Notes: generated from the sequence alone by a model not told the origin. Positions 23,652 to 33,001 are shown, counted from the first letter of the stretch. The stretch: 64,000 nt of DNA from Microbacterium album (GCF_014643695.1 NZ_BMJY01000002.1:193676-257675); one strand, 5' to 3'. A program made the numbers and translations.

Positions 23652-24472
23652 AGCTCACCGATCACGCGGGCGAGCAGGTCGGAGATGACCGGCTCGGCCT
23701 CGCGGCCCGCCTCGATCACCTCCGCGTGGCTGAGCGGCACCGGCGAGATGCCCGCCGCGAGGTTCGTGATGAGCGAGAAGCCCAGCACCTCCATGCCGGC
23801 CTCGCGCGCCGCGATCGCCTCGAGGGCCGTGGACATTCCGACGATGTCACCGCCGATCGCCTTCGCCATGCGCACCTCGGCGGGCGTCTCGTAGTGCGGC
23901 CCGCGGAACTGGCAGTACACGCCCTCGTCGAGCGAGGGGTCCACGCCGCGGGCGAGGTCGCGCAGGCGCCGCGAATAGAGGTCGGTCAGGTCGACGAACG
24001 TCGCCCCCTCGAGGGGGGAGTCGGCGGTCAGGTTGATGTGGTCGCTGATCAGCACGGGTTGCCCGGGCCGCCAGTGGTCGCGGATGCCACCGGCCCCGTT
24101 CGTGAGCACCATCGTCGTGGCGCCCGTCGCCGCCGCCGTCCGCACGCTGTGGACGACGCGACGCACGCCGTGGCCCTCGTAGTAGTGCGTGCGGGCACCG
24201 ATCACGAGCACGGCCCGCCCGCCGGGAGTGCGGAGGGAGCGGAGGGTGCCGACGTGGCCCTCGAGCGCGGGCCTCGAGAACCCCGTGACCTCCGTCGCAG
24301 GCACGGTGGCGACGGTCTCGCCGATCAGCTCGGCGGCACGGCCCCAGCCGCTGCCGAGCGTCACCGCGATGTCGTGGCGCTCCACGCCGGTGAGCCGGGC
24401 GATGTCGGCGGCGGCGGTCCGCGCCACCTCGAACGGATCGTCGGGAGGATCGAGCGGATGGGCCTGCGTCAT
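23648..24472 (-). CDS. purine-nucleoside phosphorylase
   Basis: A 274-aa PNP of the trimeric PNP/MTAP family. Visible are the phosphate-binding VTLGSGWG, HYYEGHG, VLTNGAGGI, the base-pocket region VYCQFRGPHYETPAE and GMSTALEAIAAREAG. It phosphorolyses purine ribo- and deoxyribonucleosides to base plus (deoxy)ribose-1-phosphate. Its product and that of the downstream sugar mutase can be linked metabolically (pentose-1-P to pentose-5-P), which may explain the 4-nt overlap. The start ATG 24470-24472 has TATCGT six bases upstream. Confidence 0.95.
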   Translation of the reverse strand: MTQAHPLDPPDDPFEVARTAAADIARLTGVERHDIAVTLGSGWGRAAELIGETVATVPATEVTGFSRPALEGHVGTLRSLRTPGGRAVLVIGARTHYYEGHGVRRVVHSVRTAAATGATTMVLTNGAGGIRDHWRPGQPVLISDHINLTADSPLEGATFVDLTDLYSRRLRDLARGVDPSLDEGVYCQFRGPHYETPAEVRMAKAIGGDIVGMSTALEAIAAREAGMEVLGFSLITNLAAGISPVPLSHAEVIEAGREAEPVISDLLARVIGEL

Positions 24473-24478
24473 GGCACC

Positions 24479-24484
24479 ACGATA
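24479..24484 (-). promoter_or_regulatory. -10 box TATCGT of the PNP operon
   Basis: TATCGT on the minus strand ends six bases before the PNP ATG, consistent with leaderless transcription; no ribosome-binding site is visible. Confidence 0.5.
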
Positions 24485-24567
24485 ACCGTGGCGGGCGGGG
24501 GATCGCCGTGGACGCGCGCGGGCGTCAAGGGGCTGGCAGGACCCCGCGGGTGGGGAAGAATGGGGCC

Positions 24568-26019
24568 ATGGTCTTTGATTTCGAGCGCAGGCAGCGGATC
24601 GCGATCCTCGGAGGAGGTCCCGGCGGATATGAGGCGGCGCTCGCGGGCGCCCAGCTGGGCGCCGACGTGACGGTCGTCGAGCGGGCGGGGATCGGCGGGT
24701 CGGCGGTCATCACGGACGTCGTGCCGTCCAAGACCCTCATCGCCACGGCGGACGCCGCGCTGTCGATCGCGGGCGCCGGCGAGCTCGGCGTGCAGTTCTA
24801 CGCGCGGGGCGACAACGGCAAGCCGCTGCGGCCGGAGATCGCCATCAACCTGCTCGCGATCAACAAGCGCCTCCTCGCGCTCGCCGGGCAGCAGTCGGAG
24901 GACATGCGCAGCCGCCTGATGGAGGCCGGCGTGAAGATCATCGCGGGCCACGGACGCCTCGAGGGCGACGGCGCGGTCGTGGTGTCGACGGGCCCCGAGG
25001 GCACGGACTTCGACCGCATCGAGGCCGACACGATCGTCGTGTCGACCGGCGCCACGCCGCGCGAGCTGCCCGCCGCGCGGCCCGACGGCGACCGGATCTT
25101 CACATGGAAGCACCTCTACAACCTCACGGCCGTGCCGGAACACCTGATCGTGGTCGGGTCGGGCGTGACGGGCGCCGAGTTCGCCTCGGCCTACATGAAC
25201 CTGGGCGCCAAGGTGACGCTCGTCTCCAGTCGCGATCAGGTGCTGCCGGGCGAGGACGCCGACGCGGCCAAGGTGCTCGAGAAGGTGTTCCAGCGAGGGG
25301 GCATGACGCTGCTGGCGAAGGCCCGCGCCGAGAAGGTCGAGAACACCGGCGACGGCGTCGTGGTGACCCTCGCGGACGGCCGCGTGATCGAGGGGTCTCA
25401 CTGCCTCATGGCCGTCGGCGCCATCCCGAACACGGGGGGCATCGGCCTCGAGGAGGCGGGCGTGCAGATGACGGAGTCGGGGCACATCCGGGTCAACAAG
25501 GTCAGCCGCACGTCGGTGCCGAACATCTACGCGGCGGGGGACTGCACGACCCTCATGCCGCTCGCCTCGGTCGCGTCCATGCAGGGGCGCACGGCCGTGT
25601 TCCACGCGATGGGCGACACGGCGATCCCGCTCGAGGAGCGCAAGATCGCGTCCAACATCTTCACCAACCCCGAGATCGCGACCGTCGGGTGGACCGAGCG
25701 TCACATCCACGAGCGCGTGGTCGACGGCGAGGTCTACACCCTGCCGCTCGCGGCCAACCCGCGGGCCAAGATGATGGGCGTCAAGGACGGCTTCGTGAAG
25801 CTGTTCGCCCGCACCGGATCCGGCACCGTGATCGGCGGCGTCATCGTCGCTCCGAAGGCATCCGAGCTGATCTTCCCGATCTCGCTCGCGGTCGAACGGC
25901 GCCTGACGGTGGATCAGCTCGCGCGGGCCTTCGCCGCCTACCCGTCGCTCACGGGCTCGATCACGGACGCGGCCCGCGCCATGCACCACGTCGACACGAG
26001 CGGCTTCGACCCGGCCTGA
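24568..26019 (+). CDS. lpdA: NAD(P)H-quinone dehydrogenase, LpdA type
   Basis: A 483-aa flavoprotein of the disulfide-reductase fold. It has FAD-binding ILGGGPGGYEAALAGAQLG, an NAD(P)-binding VVGSGVTGAEFASAY and the C-terminal FAD motif YAAGDCT. The redox-active CxxxxC of dihydrolipoamide dehydrogenase is absent: the position reads GGSAVITDVVPSKTL. This is characteristic of the actinobacterial LpdA/Rv3303c quinone reductases, so it is a normal family feature and not damage. It reduces quinones with NAD(P)H. Start ATG 24568; a longer in-frame form from 24508 has no family similarity. It converges with the biotin carboxylase gene, separated by 42 bp. Confidence 0.92.
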   Translation: MVFDFERRQRIAILGGGPGGYEAALAGAQLGADVTVVERAGIGGSAVITDVVPSKTLIATADAALSIAGAGELGVQFYARGDNGKPLRPEIAINLLAINKRLLALAGQQSEDMRSRLMEAGVKIIAGHGRLEGDGAVVVSTGPEGTDFDRIEADTIVVSTGATPRELPAARPDGDRIFTWKHLYNLTAVPEHLIVVGSGVTGAEFASAYMNLGAKVTLVSSRDQVLPGEDADAAKVLEKVFQRGGMTLLAKARAEKVENTGDGVVVTLADGRVIEGSHCLMAVGAIPNTGGIGLEEAGVQMTESGHIRVNKVSRTSVPNIYAAGDCTTLMPLASVASMQGRTAVFHAMGDTAIPLEERKIASNIFTNPEIATVGWTERHIHERVVDGEVYTLPLAANPRAKMMGVKDGFVKLFARTGSGTVIGGVIVAPKASELIFPISLAVERRLTVDQLARAFAAYPSLTGSITDAARAMHHVDTSGFDPA

Positions 26020-26061
26020 GCCCCGGCGCGCCCGCGCCCTCGCGGCGCAAGGGTCGCCGGG

Positions 26062-27831
26062 TCAGACGATCTGCAGCAGCTGGTGGCCCGCGGGGACCGT
26101 CGTTCCCGGTGTGGCGTCGATCGCACGGACCACGCCGTCCTTGTGCGCCTGCAGCGGCTGCTCCATCTTCATCGCCTCGAGCACGACGACCAGGTCGCCC
26201 TTGACGACCTGCTGCCCCTCCTCGACCGCGACCTTGACGACCGTCGCCTGCATGGGGGACTTGAGCGTGTCGCCGGACGCGGCCGTCGAGACGGACGTCG
26301 CCTGGTGGCTGCGGCGCGACGGCGGCACGACCGCCGGTCGGCCCTGCGCGCCGGGGGCCTGGGCGATACGGTCGGGCAGGCTCACCTCGAGTCGCTTGCC
26401 AGAGACCTCGACGACGACCGTGTGACGGGCCTCGGCCGGCTGGGGCGCCTCGACCTCGCCGTCCCACGCCGGGATGTCGTTCACGAACTCGGTCTCGATC
26501 CAGCGCGTGTACACGCCGAACGCGCCGGTCTCGGCGGTGAAGGCGGGGTCGCGCACGACCTTGCGGTGGAACGGCAGCACGGTCGGCAGACCCGCGACCT
26601 CGAACTCGTCGAGCGCGCGCCGGGAGCGCTCGAGCGCCTCGGCCCGGTCACGGCCCGTGACGATGATCTTCGCCAGCAGGGAGTCGAAGGCGCCGCCCAC
26701 GACATCGCCGGCCGTGACGCCCGAGTCGAGCCGCACCCCGGGCCCGCCGAACGTCTTGAACACGTGGATGGGGCCGGGCTGGGGCAGGAACCCGCGACCG
26801 GGGTCCTCGCCGTTGATGCGGAACTCGATGGAGTGGCCCACGGGCGTCGGGTCGTCGTAGTCGATCGTGCCGCCCGCGGCGATGCGGAACTGCTCGCGCA
26901 CCAGGTCGATCCCGGTGACCTCCTCGGACACGGGGTGCTCCACCTGGAGGCGTGTGTTGACCTCGAGGAACGAGATCGTGCCGTCGGCGCCGATGAGGAA
27001 CTCGCACGTGCCGGCGCCGGTGTAGCCGACCTCCCGGAGGATCGCCTTCGACGCCGCGTACAGGGTTTCGTTCTGCTCGTCGGTCAGGAACGGCGCGGGA
27101 GCCTCTTCGACGAGCTTCTGGTGACGGCGCTGCAGCGAGCAGTCGCGCGTCGAGATCACCACGACCTTGCCCGCCGCGTCCGCGAGGCACTGCGTCTCGA
27201 CGTGGCGCGGCCGGTCGAGGTACTTCTCGACGAAGCACTCGCCGCGGCCGAAGGCCGCGACGGCCTCGCGCGTCGCGGAGTCGAACAGCTCCGGGATCTC
27301 CTCGAGCGTGCGGGCCACCTTGAGCCCGCGGCCGCCCCCGCCGTACGCGGCCTTGATCGCGATGGGCAGACCCACCTCGCGTGCGAACGCGACGACCTCG
27401 TCGGCGCTCGCGACGGGGCCGGGGGTGCCGGGGGCGAGCGGCGCGCCGACCTTCTCGGCCACGTGGCGCGCGGTGACCTTGTCCCCGAGCGCCTCGATCG
27501 CCTCGGGCGACGGCCCGATCCAGACGAGTCCGGCCGCCTGCACGGCGCGCGCGAAGTCCGCGTTCTCGGCGAGGAAGCCGTAGCCGGGGTGGACGGCGTC
27601 GGCGCCCGAGCGCCGCGCGACGGAGAGGATCTTGTCGATCTGCAGGTACGTCTCCGCGCTCGTCTCGCCGCCCAGCGCGTACGCCTCGTCCGCCAGCCGG
27701 GCGTGCAGCGCGTCCCGGTCGGGATCGGCGTAGACGGCGACGGACGAGATCCCCGAGTCGCGGGCCGCGCGGATGATGCGGACGGCGATCTCGCCGCGGT
27801 TCGCGATGAGCACCTTGGCGATGGCAGGCAT
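26062..27831 (-). CDS. accA3: acyl-CoA carboxylase alpha chain: biotin carboxylase plus biotin carrier domain
   Basis: A 589-aa two-domain subunit. The biotin carboxylase part (1-450) starts [18 protein letters not shown], has the ATP-grasp [10 protein letters not shown], the catalytic region [16 protein letters not shown] and [13 protein letters not shown]. The biotinyl domain at the end carries the biotin-accepting Lys555 in EAMKMEQP. It carboxylates its own biotin with bicarbonate and ATP, and pairs with the AccD-type subunit at 33433-35037 to make malonyl-CoA or methylmalonyl-CoA. Start ATG 27829-27831; TAGGCT seven bases upstream indicates a leaderless promoter. Confidence 0.96.
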   Translation of the reverse strand: MPAIAKVLIANRGEIAVRIIRAARDSGISSVAVYADPDRDALHARLADEAYALGGETSAETYLQIDKILSVARRSGADAVHPGYGFLAENADFARAVQAAGLVWIGPSPEAIEALGDKVTARHVAEKVGAPLAPGTPGPVASADEVVAFAREVGLPIAIKAAYGGGGRGLKVARTLEEIPELFDSATREAVAAFGRGECFVEKYLDRPRHVETQCLADAAGKVVVISTRDCSLQRRHQKLVEEAPAPFLTDEQNETLYAASKAILREVGYTGAGTCEFLIGADGTISFLEVNTRLQVEHPVSEEVTGIDLVREQFRIAAGGTIDYDDPTPVGHSIEFRINGEDPGRGFLPQPGPIHVFKTFGGPGVRLDSGVTAGDVVGGAFDSLLAKIIVTGRDRAEALERSRRALDEFEVAGLPTVLPFHRKVVRDPAFTAETGAFGVYTRWIETEFVNDIPAWDGEVEAPQPAEARHTVVVEVSGKRLEVSLPDRIAQAPGAQGRPAVVPPSRRSHQATSVSTAASGDTLKSPMQATVVKVAVEEGQQVVKGDLVVVLEAMKMEQPLQAHKDGVVRAIDATPGTTVPAGHQLLQIV

Positions 27832-27838
27832 GGATTTC

Positions 27839-27844
27839 AGCCTA
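27839..27844 (-). promoter_or_regulatory. -10 box TAGGCT of the biotin carboxylase gene
   Basis: TAGGCT on the minus strand ends seven bases before the ATG at 27831; no Shine-Dalgarno sequence is present between. Confidence 0.5.
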
Positions 27845-27917
27845 CCGACGGGACCCGGGGCGCCTTTGAGTCCACCCCACAAGAAAAGCGCGGGAACGTG
27901 TCGGTTCGTCTACGAGG

Positions 27918-28565
27918 TCAGGCGCGGTTCCACAGCCCCGGCCAGGCGAGGCCGAGCTCGCGCACGAGCCGTCGGATCGTCGACAGCGACATCCCCACGA
28001 CGGTCGAGGGATCGCCCTCCACCCGCTCGATGAACGCGCCGCCCAGACTGTCGACGGTGAAGGCCCCCGCCACGTGGAGCGGCTCGCCCGTGGCGACGTA
28101 GGCGGCGATCTCGGCCTCGTCGACGTCCGAGGCGAACGTGACGCCCGCGGCCGCCGTGGCGTGGACCTCGACCGGATCGGCCCCGGGCGAGACGCGCACC
28201 ACGCTGTGGCCCGAGTGCAGCGTGCCGGTGCGCCCGCGCATCCGCCGCCACCGCTCGGTCGCCGCCTCGGCCGTGTACGGCTTGCCGTGCACCGCGCCGT
28301 CGAGCTCGAACATCGAATCCCCGCCGATCACGATCCCGTCGAACCCAGCGTGCTCGGTCGGGATCCTCGCGGCCACGTCCCCGGCCTTGCGGCGCGCGAG
28401 CAGCAGCACGTGCTCCGCCGGGGGCAGGGTGCGGCCCTCGCGCGCCTCGGTCTCGGCGATCACGGCCTCCTCGTCGACTTCCGGCGACATCGTCACCGGC
28501 TCGATCCCCGCCTGCCGCAGCAGCATGAGCCGGGCAGGGGACGTCGACGCGAGGCAGACCTGCAT
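27918..28565 (-). CDS. maf: Maf-like nucleoside triphosphate pyrophosphatase
   Basis: A 215-aa Maf protein. It begins CLASTSPARLMLLRQAGI, the family's substrate-binding Ser/Arg motif (ASxSPRR form), then EEAVIAE, VIGGDSMFELDGAVHGKP (catalytic Asp and metal site) and FTVDSLGGAFIERVEGDPS with VVGMS. Maf enzymes hydrolyse non-canonical NTPs or dTTP/UTP to the monophosphate. The N-terminal Arg pair reads ARL instead of RRx, a moderate deviation. It lies 86 bp upstream of the biotin carboxylase gene on the same strand, an arrangement common in Microbacteriaceae. Confidence 0.92.
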   Translation of the reverse strand: MQVCLASTSPARLMLLRQAGIEPVTMSPEVDEEAVIAETEAREGRTLPPAEHVLLLARRKAGDVAARIPTEHAGFDGIVIGGDSMFELDGAVHGKPYTAEAATERWRRMRGRTGTLHSGHSVVRVSPGADPVEVHATAAAGVTFASDVDEAEIAAYVATGEPLHVAGAFTVDSLGGAFIERVEGDPSTVVGMSLSTIRRLVRELGLAWPGLWNRA

Positions 28566-28627
28566 GTGGGCGAGTTTATGGGGTGGGGGTGGGAGCCGGG
28601 GGAGGGTGTGCGTGGGACGATGGAAGG

Positions 28628-29923
28628 ATGCAGAGCGGGGACATCATCGAGCTGGACGTGACCGGGGTCGCGCACGGGGGCGTCTTCGTCGGGCGCCACG
28701 GGGCGAGCGACGACAGCCGGGGCCGGGTCGTGTTCGTGCCCGACGCGCTGCCGGGAGAGTGCGTGCGCGTGCGGATCGGCGAGGTCAAGAAGTCGTTCGC
28801 CCGCGGTGAGGTGCTCGAGGTGCTGGACGCGTCGCCGGACCGGCGACCCCACGTGTGGCCGGAGGCGGATGTCGCGAACGCGCCGGAGCGGCGACCGGGC
28901 GGCGCCGACTTCGGGCACGTTGCGCTCGCCCGGCAGCGCGAGCTGAAGGCGCAGGTGCTGCGCGAGGCGTTCGAGCGTTTCGCGGGAGGCGCGGTGGATG
29001 CCCCGGTCGTCGGGCCGGAGGCCGTGCTCGGCGCGGAGCACCCCGCGGTCGGCGACACCGCCGACGGGACGGGATACCGCACCCGCGTGAGCCTGCACGT
29101 CGACGACGAGGGTCGCATCGGTCCGTACGCCTCGCGCAGCCACACCGTGATCCCGGTCGGATCCCACCCGCTCGCGACGCCCGAGGTCGCCGCGGTCGCG
29201 CTCGCCCTGCGGAGCGCGGCTCCGGGACGGGTCGATCTCGTACAGCCCGACGACGGGGGTGTCCGTACGATCCGCCGCCCCGCGCGGCCGGCAGGAGGAC
29301 GCCGTCCGCGCCCTGCGCAGGATGATGCGGCGTCCGAGGTCGTCGTCCAGCGGGTCGGCGAGAGGGAGTTCCAGCTCGAGGCCGGGGGTTTCTGGCAGGT
29401 GCACCGCGCTGCCGCCGCCACGCTCGACCGCGCCGTCCGGGACGCCCTCGGCGAGGTCACGAGCGACGCGTGGCACCTCGACCTCTACGGCGGGGTGGGC
29501 CTGTTCGCCGCGGCGCTCGGCGAGCTCGCGGGAGGCGCGCGGCTCACGACCGTCGAGTCCGACCCGCGTGCCTCGGCGTACGCCGAGACGAACCTCGCCG
29601 ACCTGGGCGCCGAGGCGGTCGGCGCCAGGGTCGACAGGTTCCTGTCGCGGCTGCGGGCCCAGGCGAGCCTGTTCGACCGGGAGATGCTCGCGCGCGGCGT
29701 CGCGCTGCTCGATCCGCCGCGCTCGGGCGCCGGTCGCGAGGTGGTCGAGTCGCTCGCCGATCTCGGACCCGCCCGGGTGGCCTACGTCGCGTGCGATCCG
29801 GTCGCGCTCGCGCGCGACGTGGGGTACTTCCGGGGGCTCGGATACGAGCTGCGCAGCATCGCCGCGTTCGACCTGTTCCCGAACTCGCACCACGTCGAGG
29901 CGGTCGCGGTCCTCGGCCGCTGA
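28628..29923 (+). CDS. TrmA/RlmD-family RNA (uracil-5) methyltransferase with TRAM domain, lacking the Fe-S cysteines
   Basis: A 431-aa methyltransferase. The N-terminal TRAM domain (about 1-62, GDIIELDVTGVAHGGVFVGR) is followed by the region where RlmC/RlmD carry four cysteines for an Fe-S cluster; here it reads HVWPEADVANAPERRPGG and holds no Cys. The SAM-binding part has DLYGGVGLFAAAL, LDPPRSGAG and the catalytic cysteine in AYVACDPVALARD, ending FDLFPNSHHVEAVAVL. It should methylate uridine in tRNA or rRNA; the target is not readable. Start ATG 28628; an in-frame ATG at 28583 gives an atypical Gly-rich extension. Confidence 0.9.
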   Translation: MQSGDIIELDVTGVAHGGVFVGRHGASDDSRGRVVFVPDALPGECVRVRIGEVKKSFARGEVLEVLDASPDRRPHVWPEADVANAPERRPGGADFGHVALARQRELKAQVLREAFERFAGGAVDAPVVGPEAVLGAEHPAVGDTADGTGYRTRVSLHVDDEGRIGPYASRSHTVIPVGSHPLATPEVAAVALALRSAAPGRVDLVQPDDGGVRTIRRPARPAGGRRPRPAQDDAASEVVVQRVGEREFQLEAGGFWQVHRAAAATLDRAVRDALGEVTSDAWHLDLYGGVGLFAAALGELAGGARLTTVESDPRASAYAETNLADLGAEAVGARVDRFLSRLRAQASLFDREMLARGVALLDPPRSGAGREVVESLADLGPARVAYVACDPVALARDVGYFRGLGYELRSIAAFDLFPNSHHVEAVAVLGR

Positions 29924-30005
29924 CGCCGGCTGCGACGCTCGTCCGTGCGCTCGGGGCGCCCGCGGCGCGACGCCCGGGCGCCCGGAGACGGCGGCGCCCA
30001 TGTCA

Positions 30006-30011
30006 TAGGCT
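30006..30011 (+). promoter_or_regulatory. -10 box TAGGCT of the LuxR-type regulator operon
   Basis: TAGGCT ends six bases before the ATG at 30018, giving an expected leaderless transcript for the three-gene two-component operon. Confidence 0.5.
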
Positions 30012-30017
30012 GGCGCC

Positions 30018-30665
30018 ATGACCCGAGTGGCCCTCATCGACGATCATGAGTCCGTGCGGCTCGGGCTCGTCGCCGCGATCGAGGCCGACGGACAGGAGAT
30101 CGCCTTCGCGGGCGCGAGCGTGGCCGAGTACGTGGCCTGGCGCCAGGAGACCGGCGCGCCGCCCGCAGACGTCGTGCTGCTGGATCTCACGCTCGGCGAC
30201 GGGACGACCGTGACGGAGAACGTCACGCGCCTGGCGGGCGAGTCCGCGGTGATCATCCACTCCGTCGCCGACCGCCCGGCCGCCGTCCGAGAGGCGCTCG
30301 CGGCGGGCGCCGTGGGCGTGGTCAGCAAGGCGTCGCCGCTCGACGACGTGCTGGGCGCCGTGCGGACCGCCGCCCGCGGCGAGCCCCTCAACAACGTGGA
30401 GTGGGCGAGCGCCGTCGAGGGCGACCGGGCGTTCGCGGACGCGCAGCTGTCGGTGCGCGAGCGGGAGGTGCTGAGGCTGTACGCGGCGGGACTGCCGCTC
30501 AAGGTCGTCGCGGATCGGCTCGGGGTGGCGTACTCGACGGCCAAGGAGAACATCACGCGCGTGCGGATGAAGTACATCGAGGTCGGCCGGCCCGCGCCCA
30601 CGAAGGTGGACCTGCTGCGCCGCGCGATGGAGGACGGCATCGTCGAAGCTCCTGCCGAGGAGTGA
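30018..30665 (+). CDS. NarL/LuxR-family response regulator
   Basis: A 215-aa response regulator. The receiver (1-120) has the acidic pair Asp8/Asp9 in VALIDDHESVR, phospho-acceptor Asp56 in VLLDLTLGDG, and Lys in VVSKASP. The C-terminal LuxR HTH is LSVREREVLRLYAAGLPLKVVADRLGVAYSTAKENITR. The HTH departs from the usual GxSxKEIA form (LPLKVVADRL), as in a subclass of actinobacterial regulators paired with small membrane kinases. It is followed by its kinase gene with a 2-nt gap (or a 4-nt overlap if the earlier GTG is used). Confidence 0.93.
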   Translation: MTRVALIDDHESVRLGLVAAIEADGQEIAFAGASVAEYVAWRQETGAPPADVVLLDLTLGDGTTVTENVTRLAGESAVIIHSVADRPAAVREALAAGAVGVVSKASPLDDVLGAVRTAARGEPLNNVEWASAVEGDRAFADAQLSVREREVLRLYAAGLPLKVVADRLGVAYSTAKENITRVRMKYIEVGRPAPTKVDLLRRAMEDGIVEAPAEE

Positions 30666-30667
30666 GG

Positions 30668-31903
30668 GTGACCGCCCAGGGGGCCATCGACGAGGCGTGG
30701 GGGACGCTCCCGCCGGCGGGCCTCAACGTCGCCTCGCCCGGCCAGTACACGGCCGGCCGCATGGAGCGGATCATCCAGATCGTCGCGGGGACGGGCGCCG
30801 CCGCCCTCGGCACGCAGGCCTTCGTCGCCGCGCTGGGCGAGGTCGGCGCGAGCGTTCCGCACATCGTGCTGGCGACGGCGACCTTCGCCTCGCTCGGCGC
30901 CATGGTGGTGCTGTCGCTCCTGGGCCGCGCGGTGCGGGTGGGGGCGGGCCTGTTCGCCTGGGTCTACCTGGTCGTGCTGCTCGCGTGGCCGTTCGCCACG
31001 GCGGGCTCGATACGCGGTCCCGAGGAGCAGCCCTGGACCTTCTACCTGATCAACGTGGCGAGCGCGAGCACGCTGATCGCCTTCCCGCTGCGCTGGCAGA
31101 TCGCGTGGGCGGTGCTCATGCCCGTCCTGTTCGCCCTCGGCCGGCTCATCAAGGGCGGCTTCCAGGCTCCCTTCTGGGTGGCGGTCGGCTATGACGTGTC
31201 GGTCGCGTTCATCCTCGGAGGCGTCTTCGTCACGGTCGCCTGGATGCTGCGCAGCCTCGCGACCGGCGTCGACGCGGCGCGCGACCAGGCGGTCGCGGCA
31301 TACGCGCGGGCCGGCGCGGCGGATGCCGCCGAGAAGGAGCGCGTCGCGGTCGCGGCGCTCATGCACGACAGCGTGCTCGCCGCGCTCATCGCGGCCGAGC
31401 GGGCCGATTCTCCGCGTGCCCGCCAGCTGGCCGTATCGATGGCGAGGGAGGCACTCACGCGGCTCGCCAACGCCGAGTCGGACGACCCCGAGGGCAGCGA
31501 CGAGCCGGTCTCGCGCGCCTGGATCGCCGATCAGGTGGAGTCGTCGGCGAGGGGTCTGGGCGTGCCGCTCGAGGTCGTGCGGGTCGGCGCCGACGAGCGC
31601 GCGGTCGTCCCCGGCCGGGCGGCCCGCGCGGTCGTGCTCGCGGCGACTCAGGCCATCGCGAACGCCGTGCAGCACGCGCACGGCGAGGGGCTCCGCGTGA
31701 CGGTCGCGGCGGCCGGCGACGGCGTACGCGTCGACGTGAGCGACGACGGCCCGGGGCTTGACGTCGCGGCGATCCCCGCCGATCGGCTCGGGATCCGTGC
31801 ATCGATCATCGCGCGCATGACGGCCGTGGGTGGCACAGCGGAGGTCGGGTCGGGTTCGTCCGGCACGACGGTCACCCTCACGTGGACGGGGGAGGTCTCG
31901 TGA
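30668..31903 (+). CDS. membrane sensor histidine kinase
   Basis: A 411-aa kinase with an N-terminal membrane domain of about five or six helices and almost no extracytoplasmic loop (residues 30-190). The phosphoacceptor is probably His233 in AALMHDSVLAALIAAERA, then a short ATPase domain with ATQAIANAVQHAHG (N-box), VSDDGPGLD (G1) and a reduced G2 GSGSSGTTVTL. The HD motif and compact ATPase domain suit HPK7-like kinases that pair with NarL-type regulators. GTG 30668 is chosen for the GAGGAG six bases upstream; GTG 30662 (overlapping the regulator stop) is the alternative. The stop overlaps the next gene by 4 nt. Confidence 0.88.
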   Translation: MTAQGAIDEAWGTLPPAGLNVASPGQYTAGRMERIIQIVAGTGAAALGTQAFVAALGEVGASVPHIVLATATFASLGAMVVLSLLGRAVRVGAGLFAWVYLVVLLAWPFATAGSIRGPEEQPWTFYLINVASASTLIAFPLRWQIAWAVLMPVLFALGRLIKGGFQAPFWVAVGYDVSVAFILGGVFVTVAWMLRSLATGVDAARDQAVAAYARAGAADAAEKERVAVAALMHDSVLAALIAAERADSPRARQLAVSMAREALTRLANAESDDPEGSDEPVSRAWIADQVESSARGLGVPLEVVRVGADERAVVPGRAARAVVLAATQAIANAVQHAHGEGLRVTVAAAGDGVRVDVSDDGPGLDVAAIPADRLGIRASIIARMTAVGGTAEVGSGSSGTTVTLTWTGEVS

Positions 31904-32934
31904 GGAGCGTCCGGCGCGTGCTCAACGGCATCGCGCTCGCACTCACGGCGTACTTCGCCATCCGCGGGCTCGTGCGGCCCGAGGGCATCCGGGAGCTCGC
32001 GCTCGACATCGCGGCGGTGGCGATCTACCTGGTCGTCACGGTTCTCGCGCTGTACGTCGAGCCGCCGGGAGGGCAGCGCGAGCGCGGCGGATCCGCGGCG
32101 CCCATGCGCGCTGTCGTCCTGGCGATGATCGGCGCGGCCCTGATCCCGCCCCTCGTGACCCTGAGCACCGTGCCGGCGCATCGCGCGGACTCCCACGCGA
32201 CGTGGTATCTCGGGGCCGTGGGCGCCGTGATGGCCATCCTCTGCGCCCGTCGCCGACCCGTGTCCGCGTGGATCGGGATCGGCGTGCTCGCCGTCGAGTC
32301 CATCTGGATGCTCGGGGCGCAGGCGGCACTGTCACTGGGTCTGGTGGGCTCGGCCGTGTGGGTCGCGCTCGCGCAACTGCTGCGGATCTTCACCGATCGC
32401 GCCTATCGGGACACGGCGCGGCTCGCCGCGCTGCAGCAGGCAACCTCGGCGTGGCAGGCGTCGCAGTCGGTGCGCCGGCAGGAGCGCCGGCAGCGCGTGC
32501 AGTACGCGCTCGAGGTCGCAGGACCGGTGCTCTCGCGCGTGATCGCATCCGGCGGACACCTGAGTGAGGAGGAGCGCGTGGCGGCGCGGCTGGCGGAAGG
32601 CCGGCTGCGGGACGAGCTGCGCGGCGCCCGGCTCCTCGACGACGACGTCCGCGAGGCGATCACGGCCGCGCGGCGCCGGGGTGCGGCCGTGACCGTGTTC
32701 GATGAGGGCGGGCTCGAGGGGCTGTCGCCCGAGGCGCTGGCCCGCATCCGTCGCGAGCTGGCGGAGACGCTGCGCGAGGCCGACGCCGCGCGCATCATCA
32801 TCCGTTCGGCCCCCGATCCCGACGTCGCGCTCACGATCGTCGGCCGCTCCGCCGCGGGCGAGGGCCTCACGGACGAGGACGACGTCCTGCTGTGGCGCGA
32901 GATCGCTCGGCGCCCGCCCGGCGCGCTCGCCTGA
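31900..32934 (+). CDS. membrane protein with degenerate histidine-kinase-like C-terminus
   Basis: A 344-aa protein translated from GTG 31900 (GGGGGAGG four bases upstream, 4-nt overlap with the kinase gene). Residues 1-165 hold about five or six hydrophobic helices. A charged coiled segment (QQATSAWQASQSVRRQERRQRVQYALE) follows at the place of a dimerisation helix, then an alpha/beta domain (ARLAEGRLRDELRGARL, AARRRGAAVTVFDEGG, ADAARIIIRSAPDP) laid out like an ATPase domain but without N, G1 or G2 boxes. No phosphoacceptor His is visible. I infer a non-catalytic partner of the kinase encoded upstream. It could be a sensor, a kinase inhibitor, or a phosphatase-only subunit. Confidence 0.75.
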   Translation: MRSVRRVLNGIALALTAYFAIRGLVRPEGIRELALDIAAVAIYLVVTVLALYVEPPGGQRERGGSAAPMRAVVLAMIGAALIPPLVTLSTVPAHRADSHATWYLGAVGAVMAILCARRRPVSAWIGIGVLAVESIWMLGAQAALSLGLVGSAVWVALAQLLRIFTDRAYRDTARLAALQQATSAWQASQSVRRQERRQRVQYALEVAGPVLSRVIASGGHLSEEERVAARLAEGRLRDELRGARLLDDDVREAITAARRRGAAVTVFDEGGLEGLSPEALARIRRELAETLREADAARIIIRSAPDPDVALTIVGRSAAGEGLTDEDDVLLWREIARRPPGALA

Positions 32935-32974
32935 CGCCGTCGGTCCCGGCGCGCCGGGGGAGCGGAAAAAGAAG

Positions 32975-33001
32975 GGTGGGGGTGGCGATGCCACCCCCAC
33001 C
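32975..33001 (-). terminator. intrinsic terminator of the AccD-AccE transcript
   Basis: A perfect 12-bp stem (GGTGGGGGTGGC on the plus strand, 32975-32986) with a 3-nt loop and its complement to 33001. On the minus strand it is followed directly by CTTCTTTTT, so it is a good rho-independent terminator for leftward transcription arriving from 33197. It could also slow rightward transcription from the two-component operon, but lacks a T-tract in that direction. Confidence 0.75.

Noticed and set aside
24568..26019. Missing CxxxxC in the lipoamide-dehydrogenase-like protein as a damaged active site
   Set aside because: LpdA/Rv3303c-type quinone reductases normally lack these cysteines; the gene is intact.
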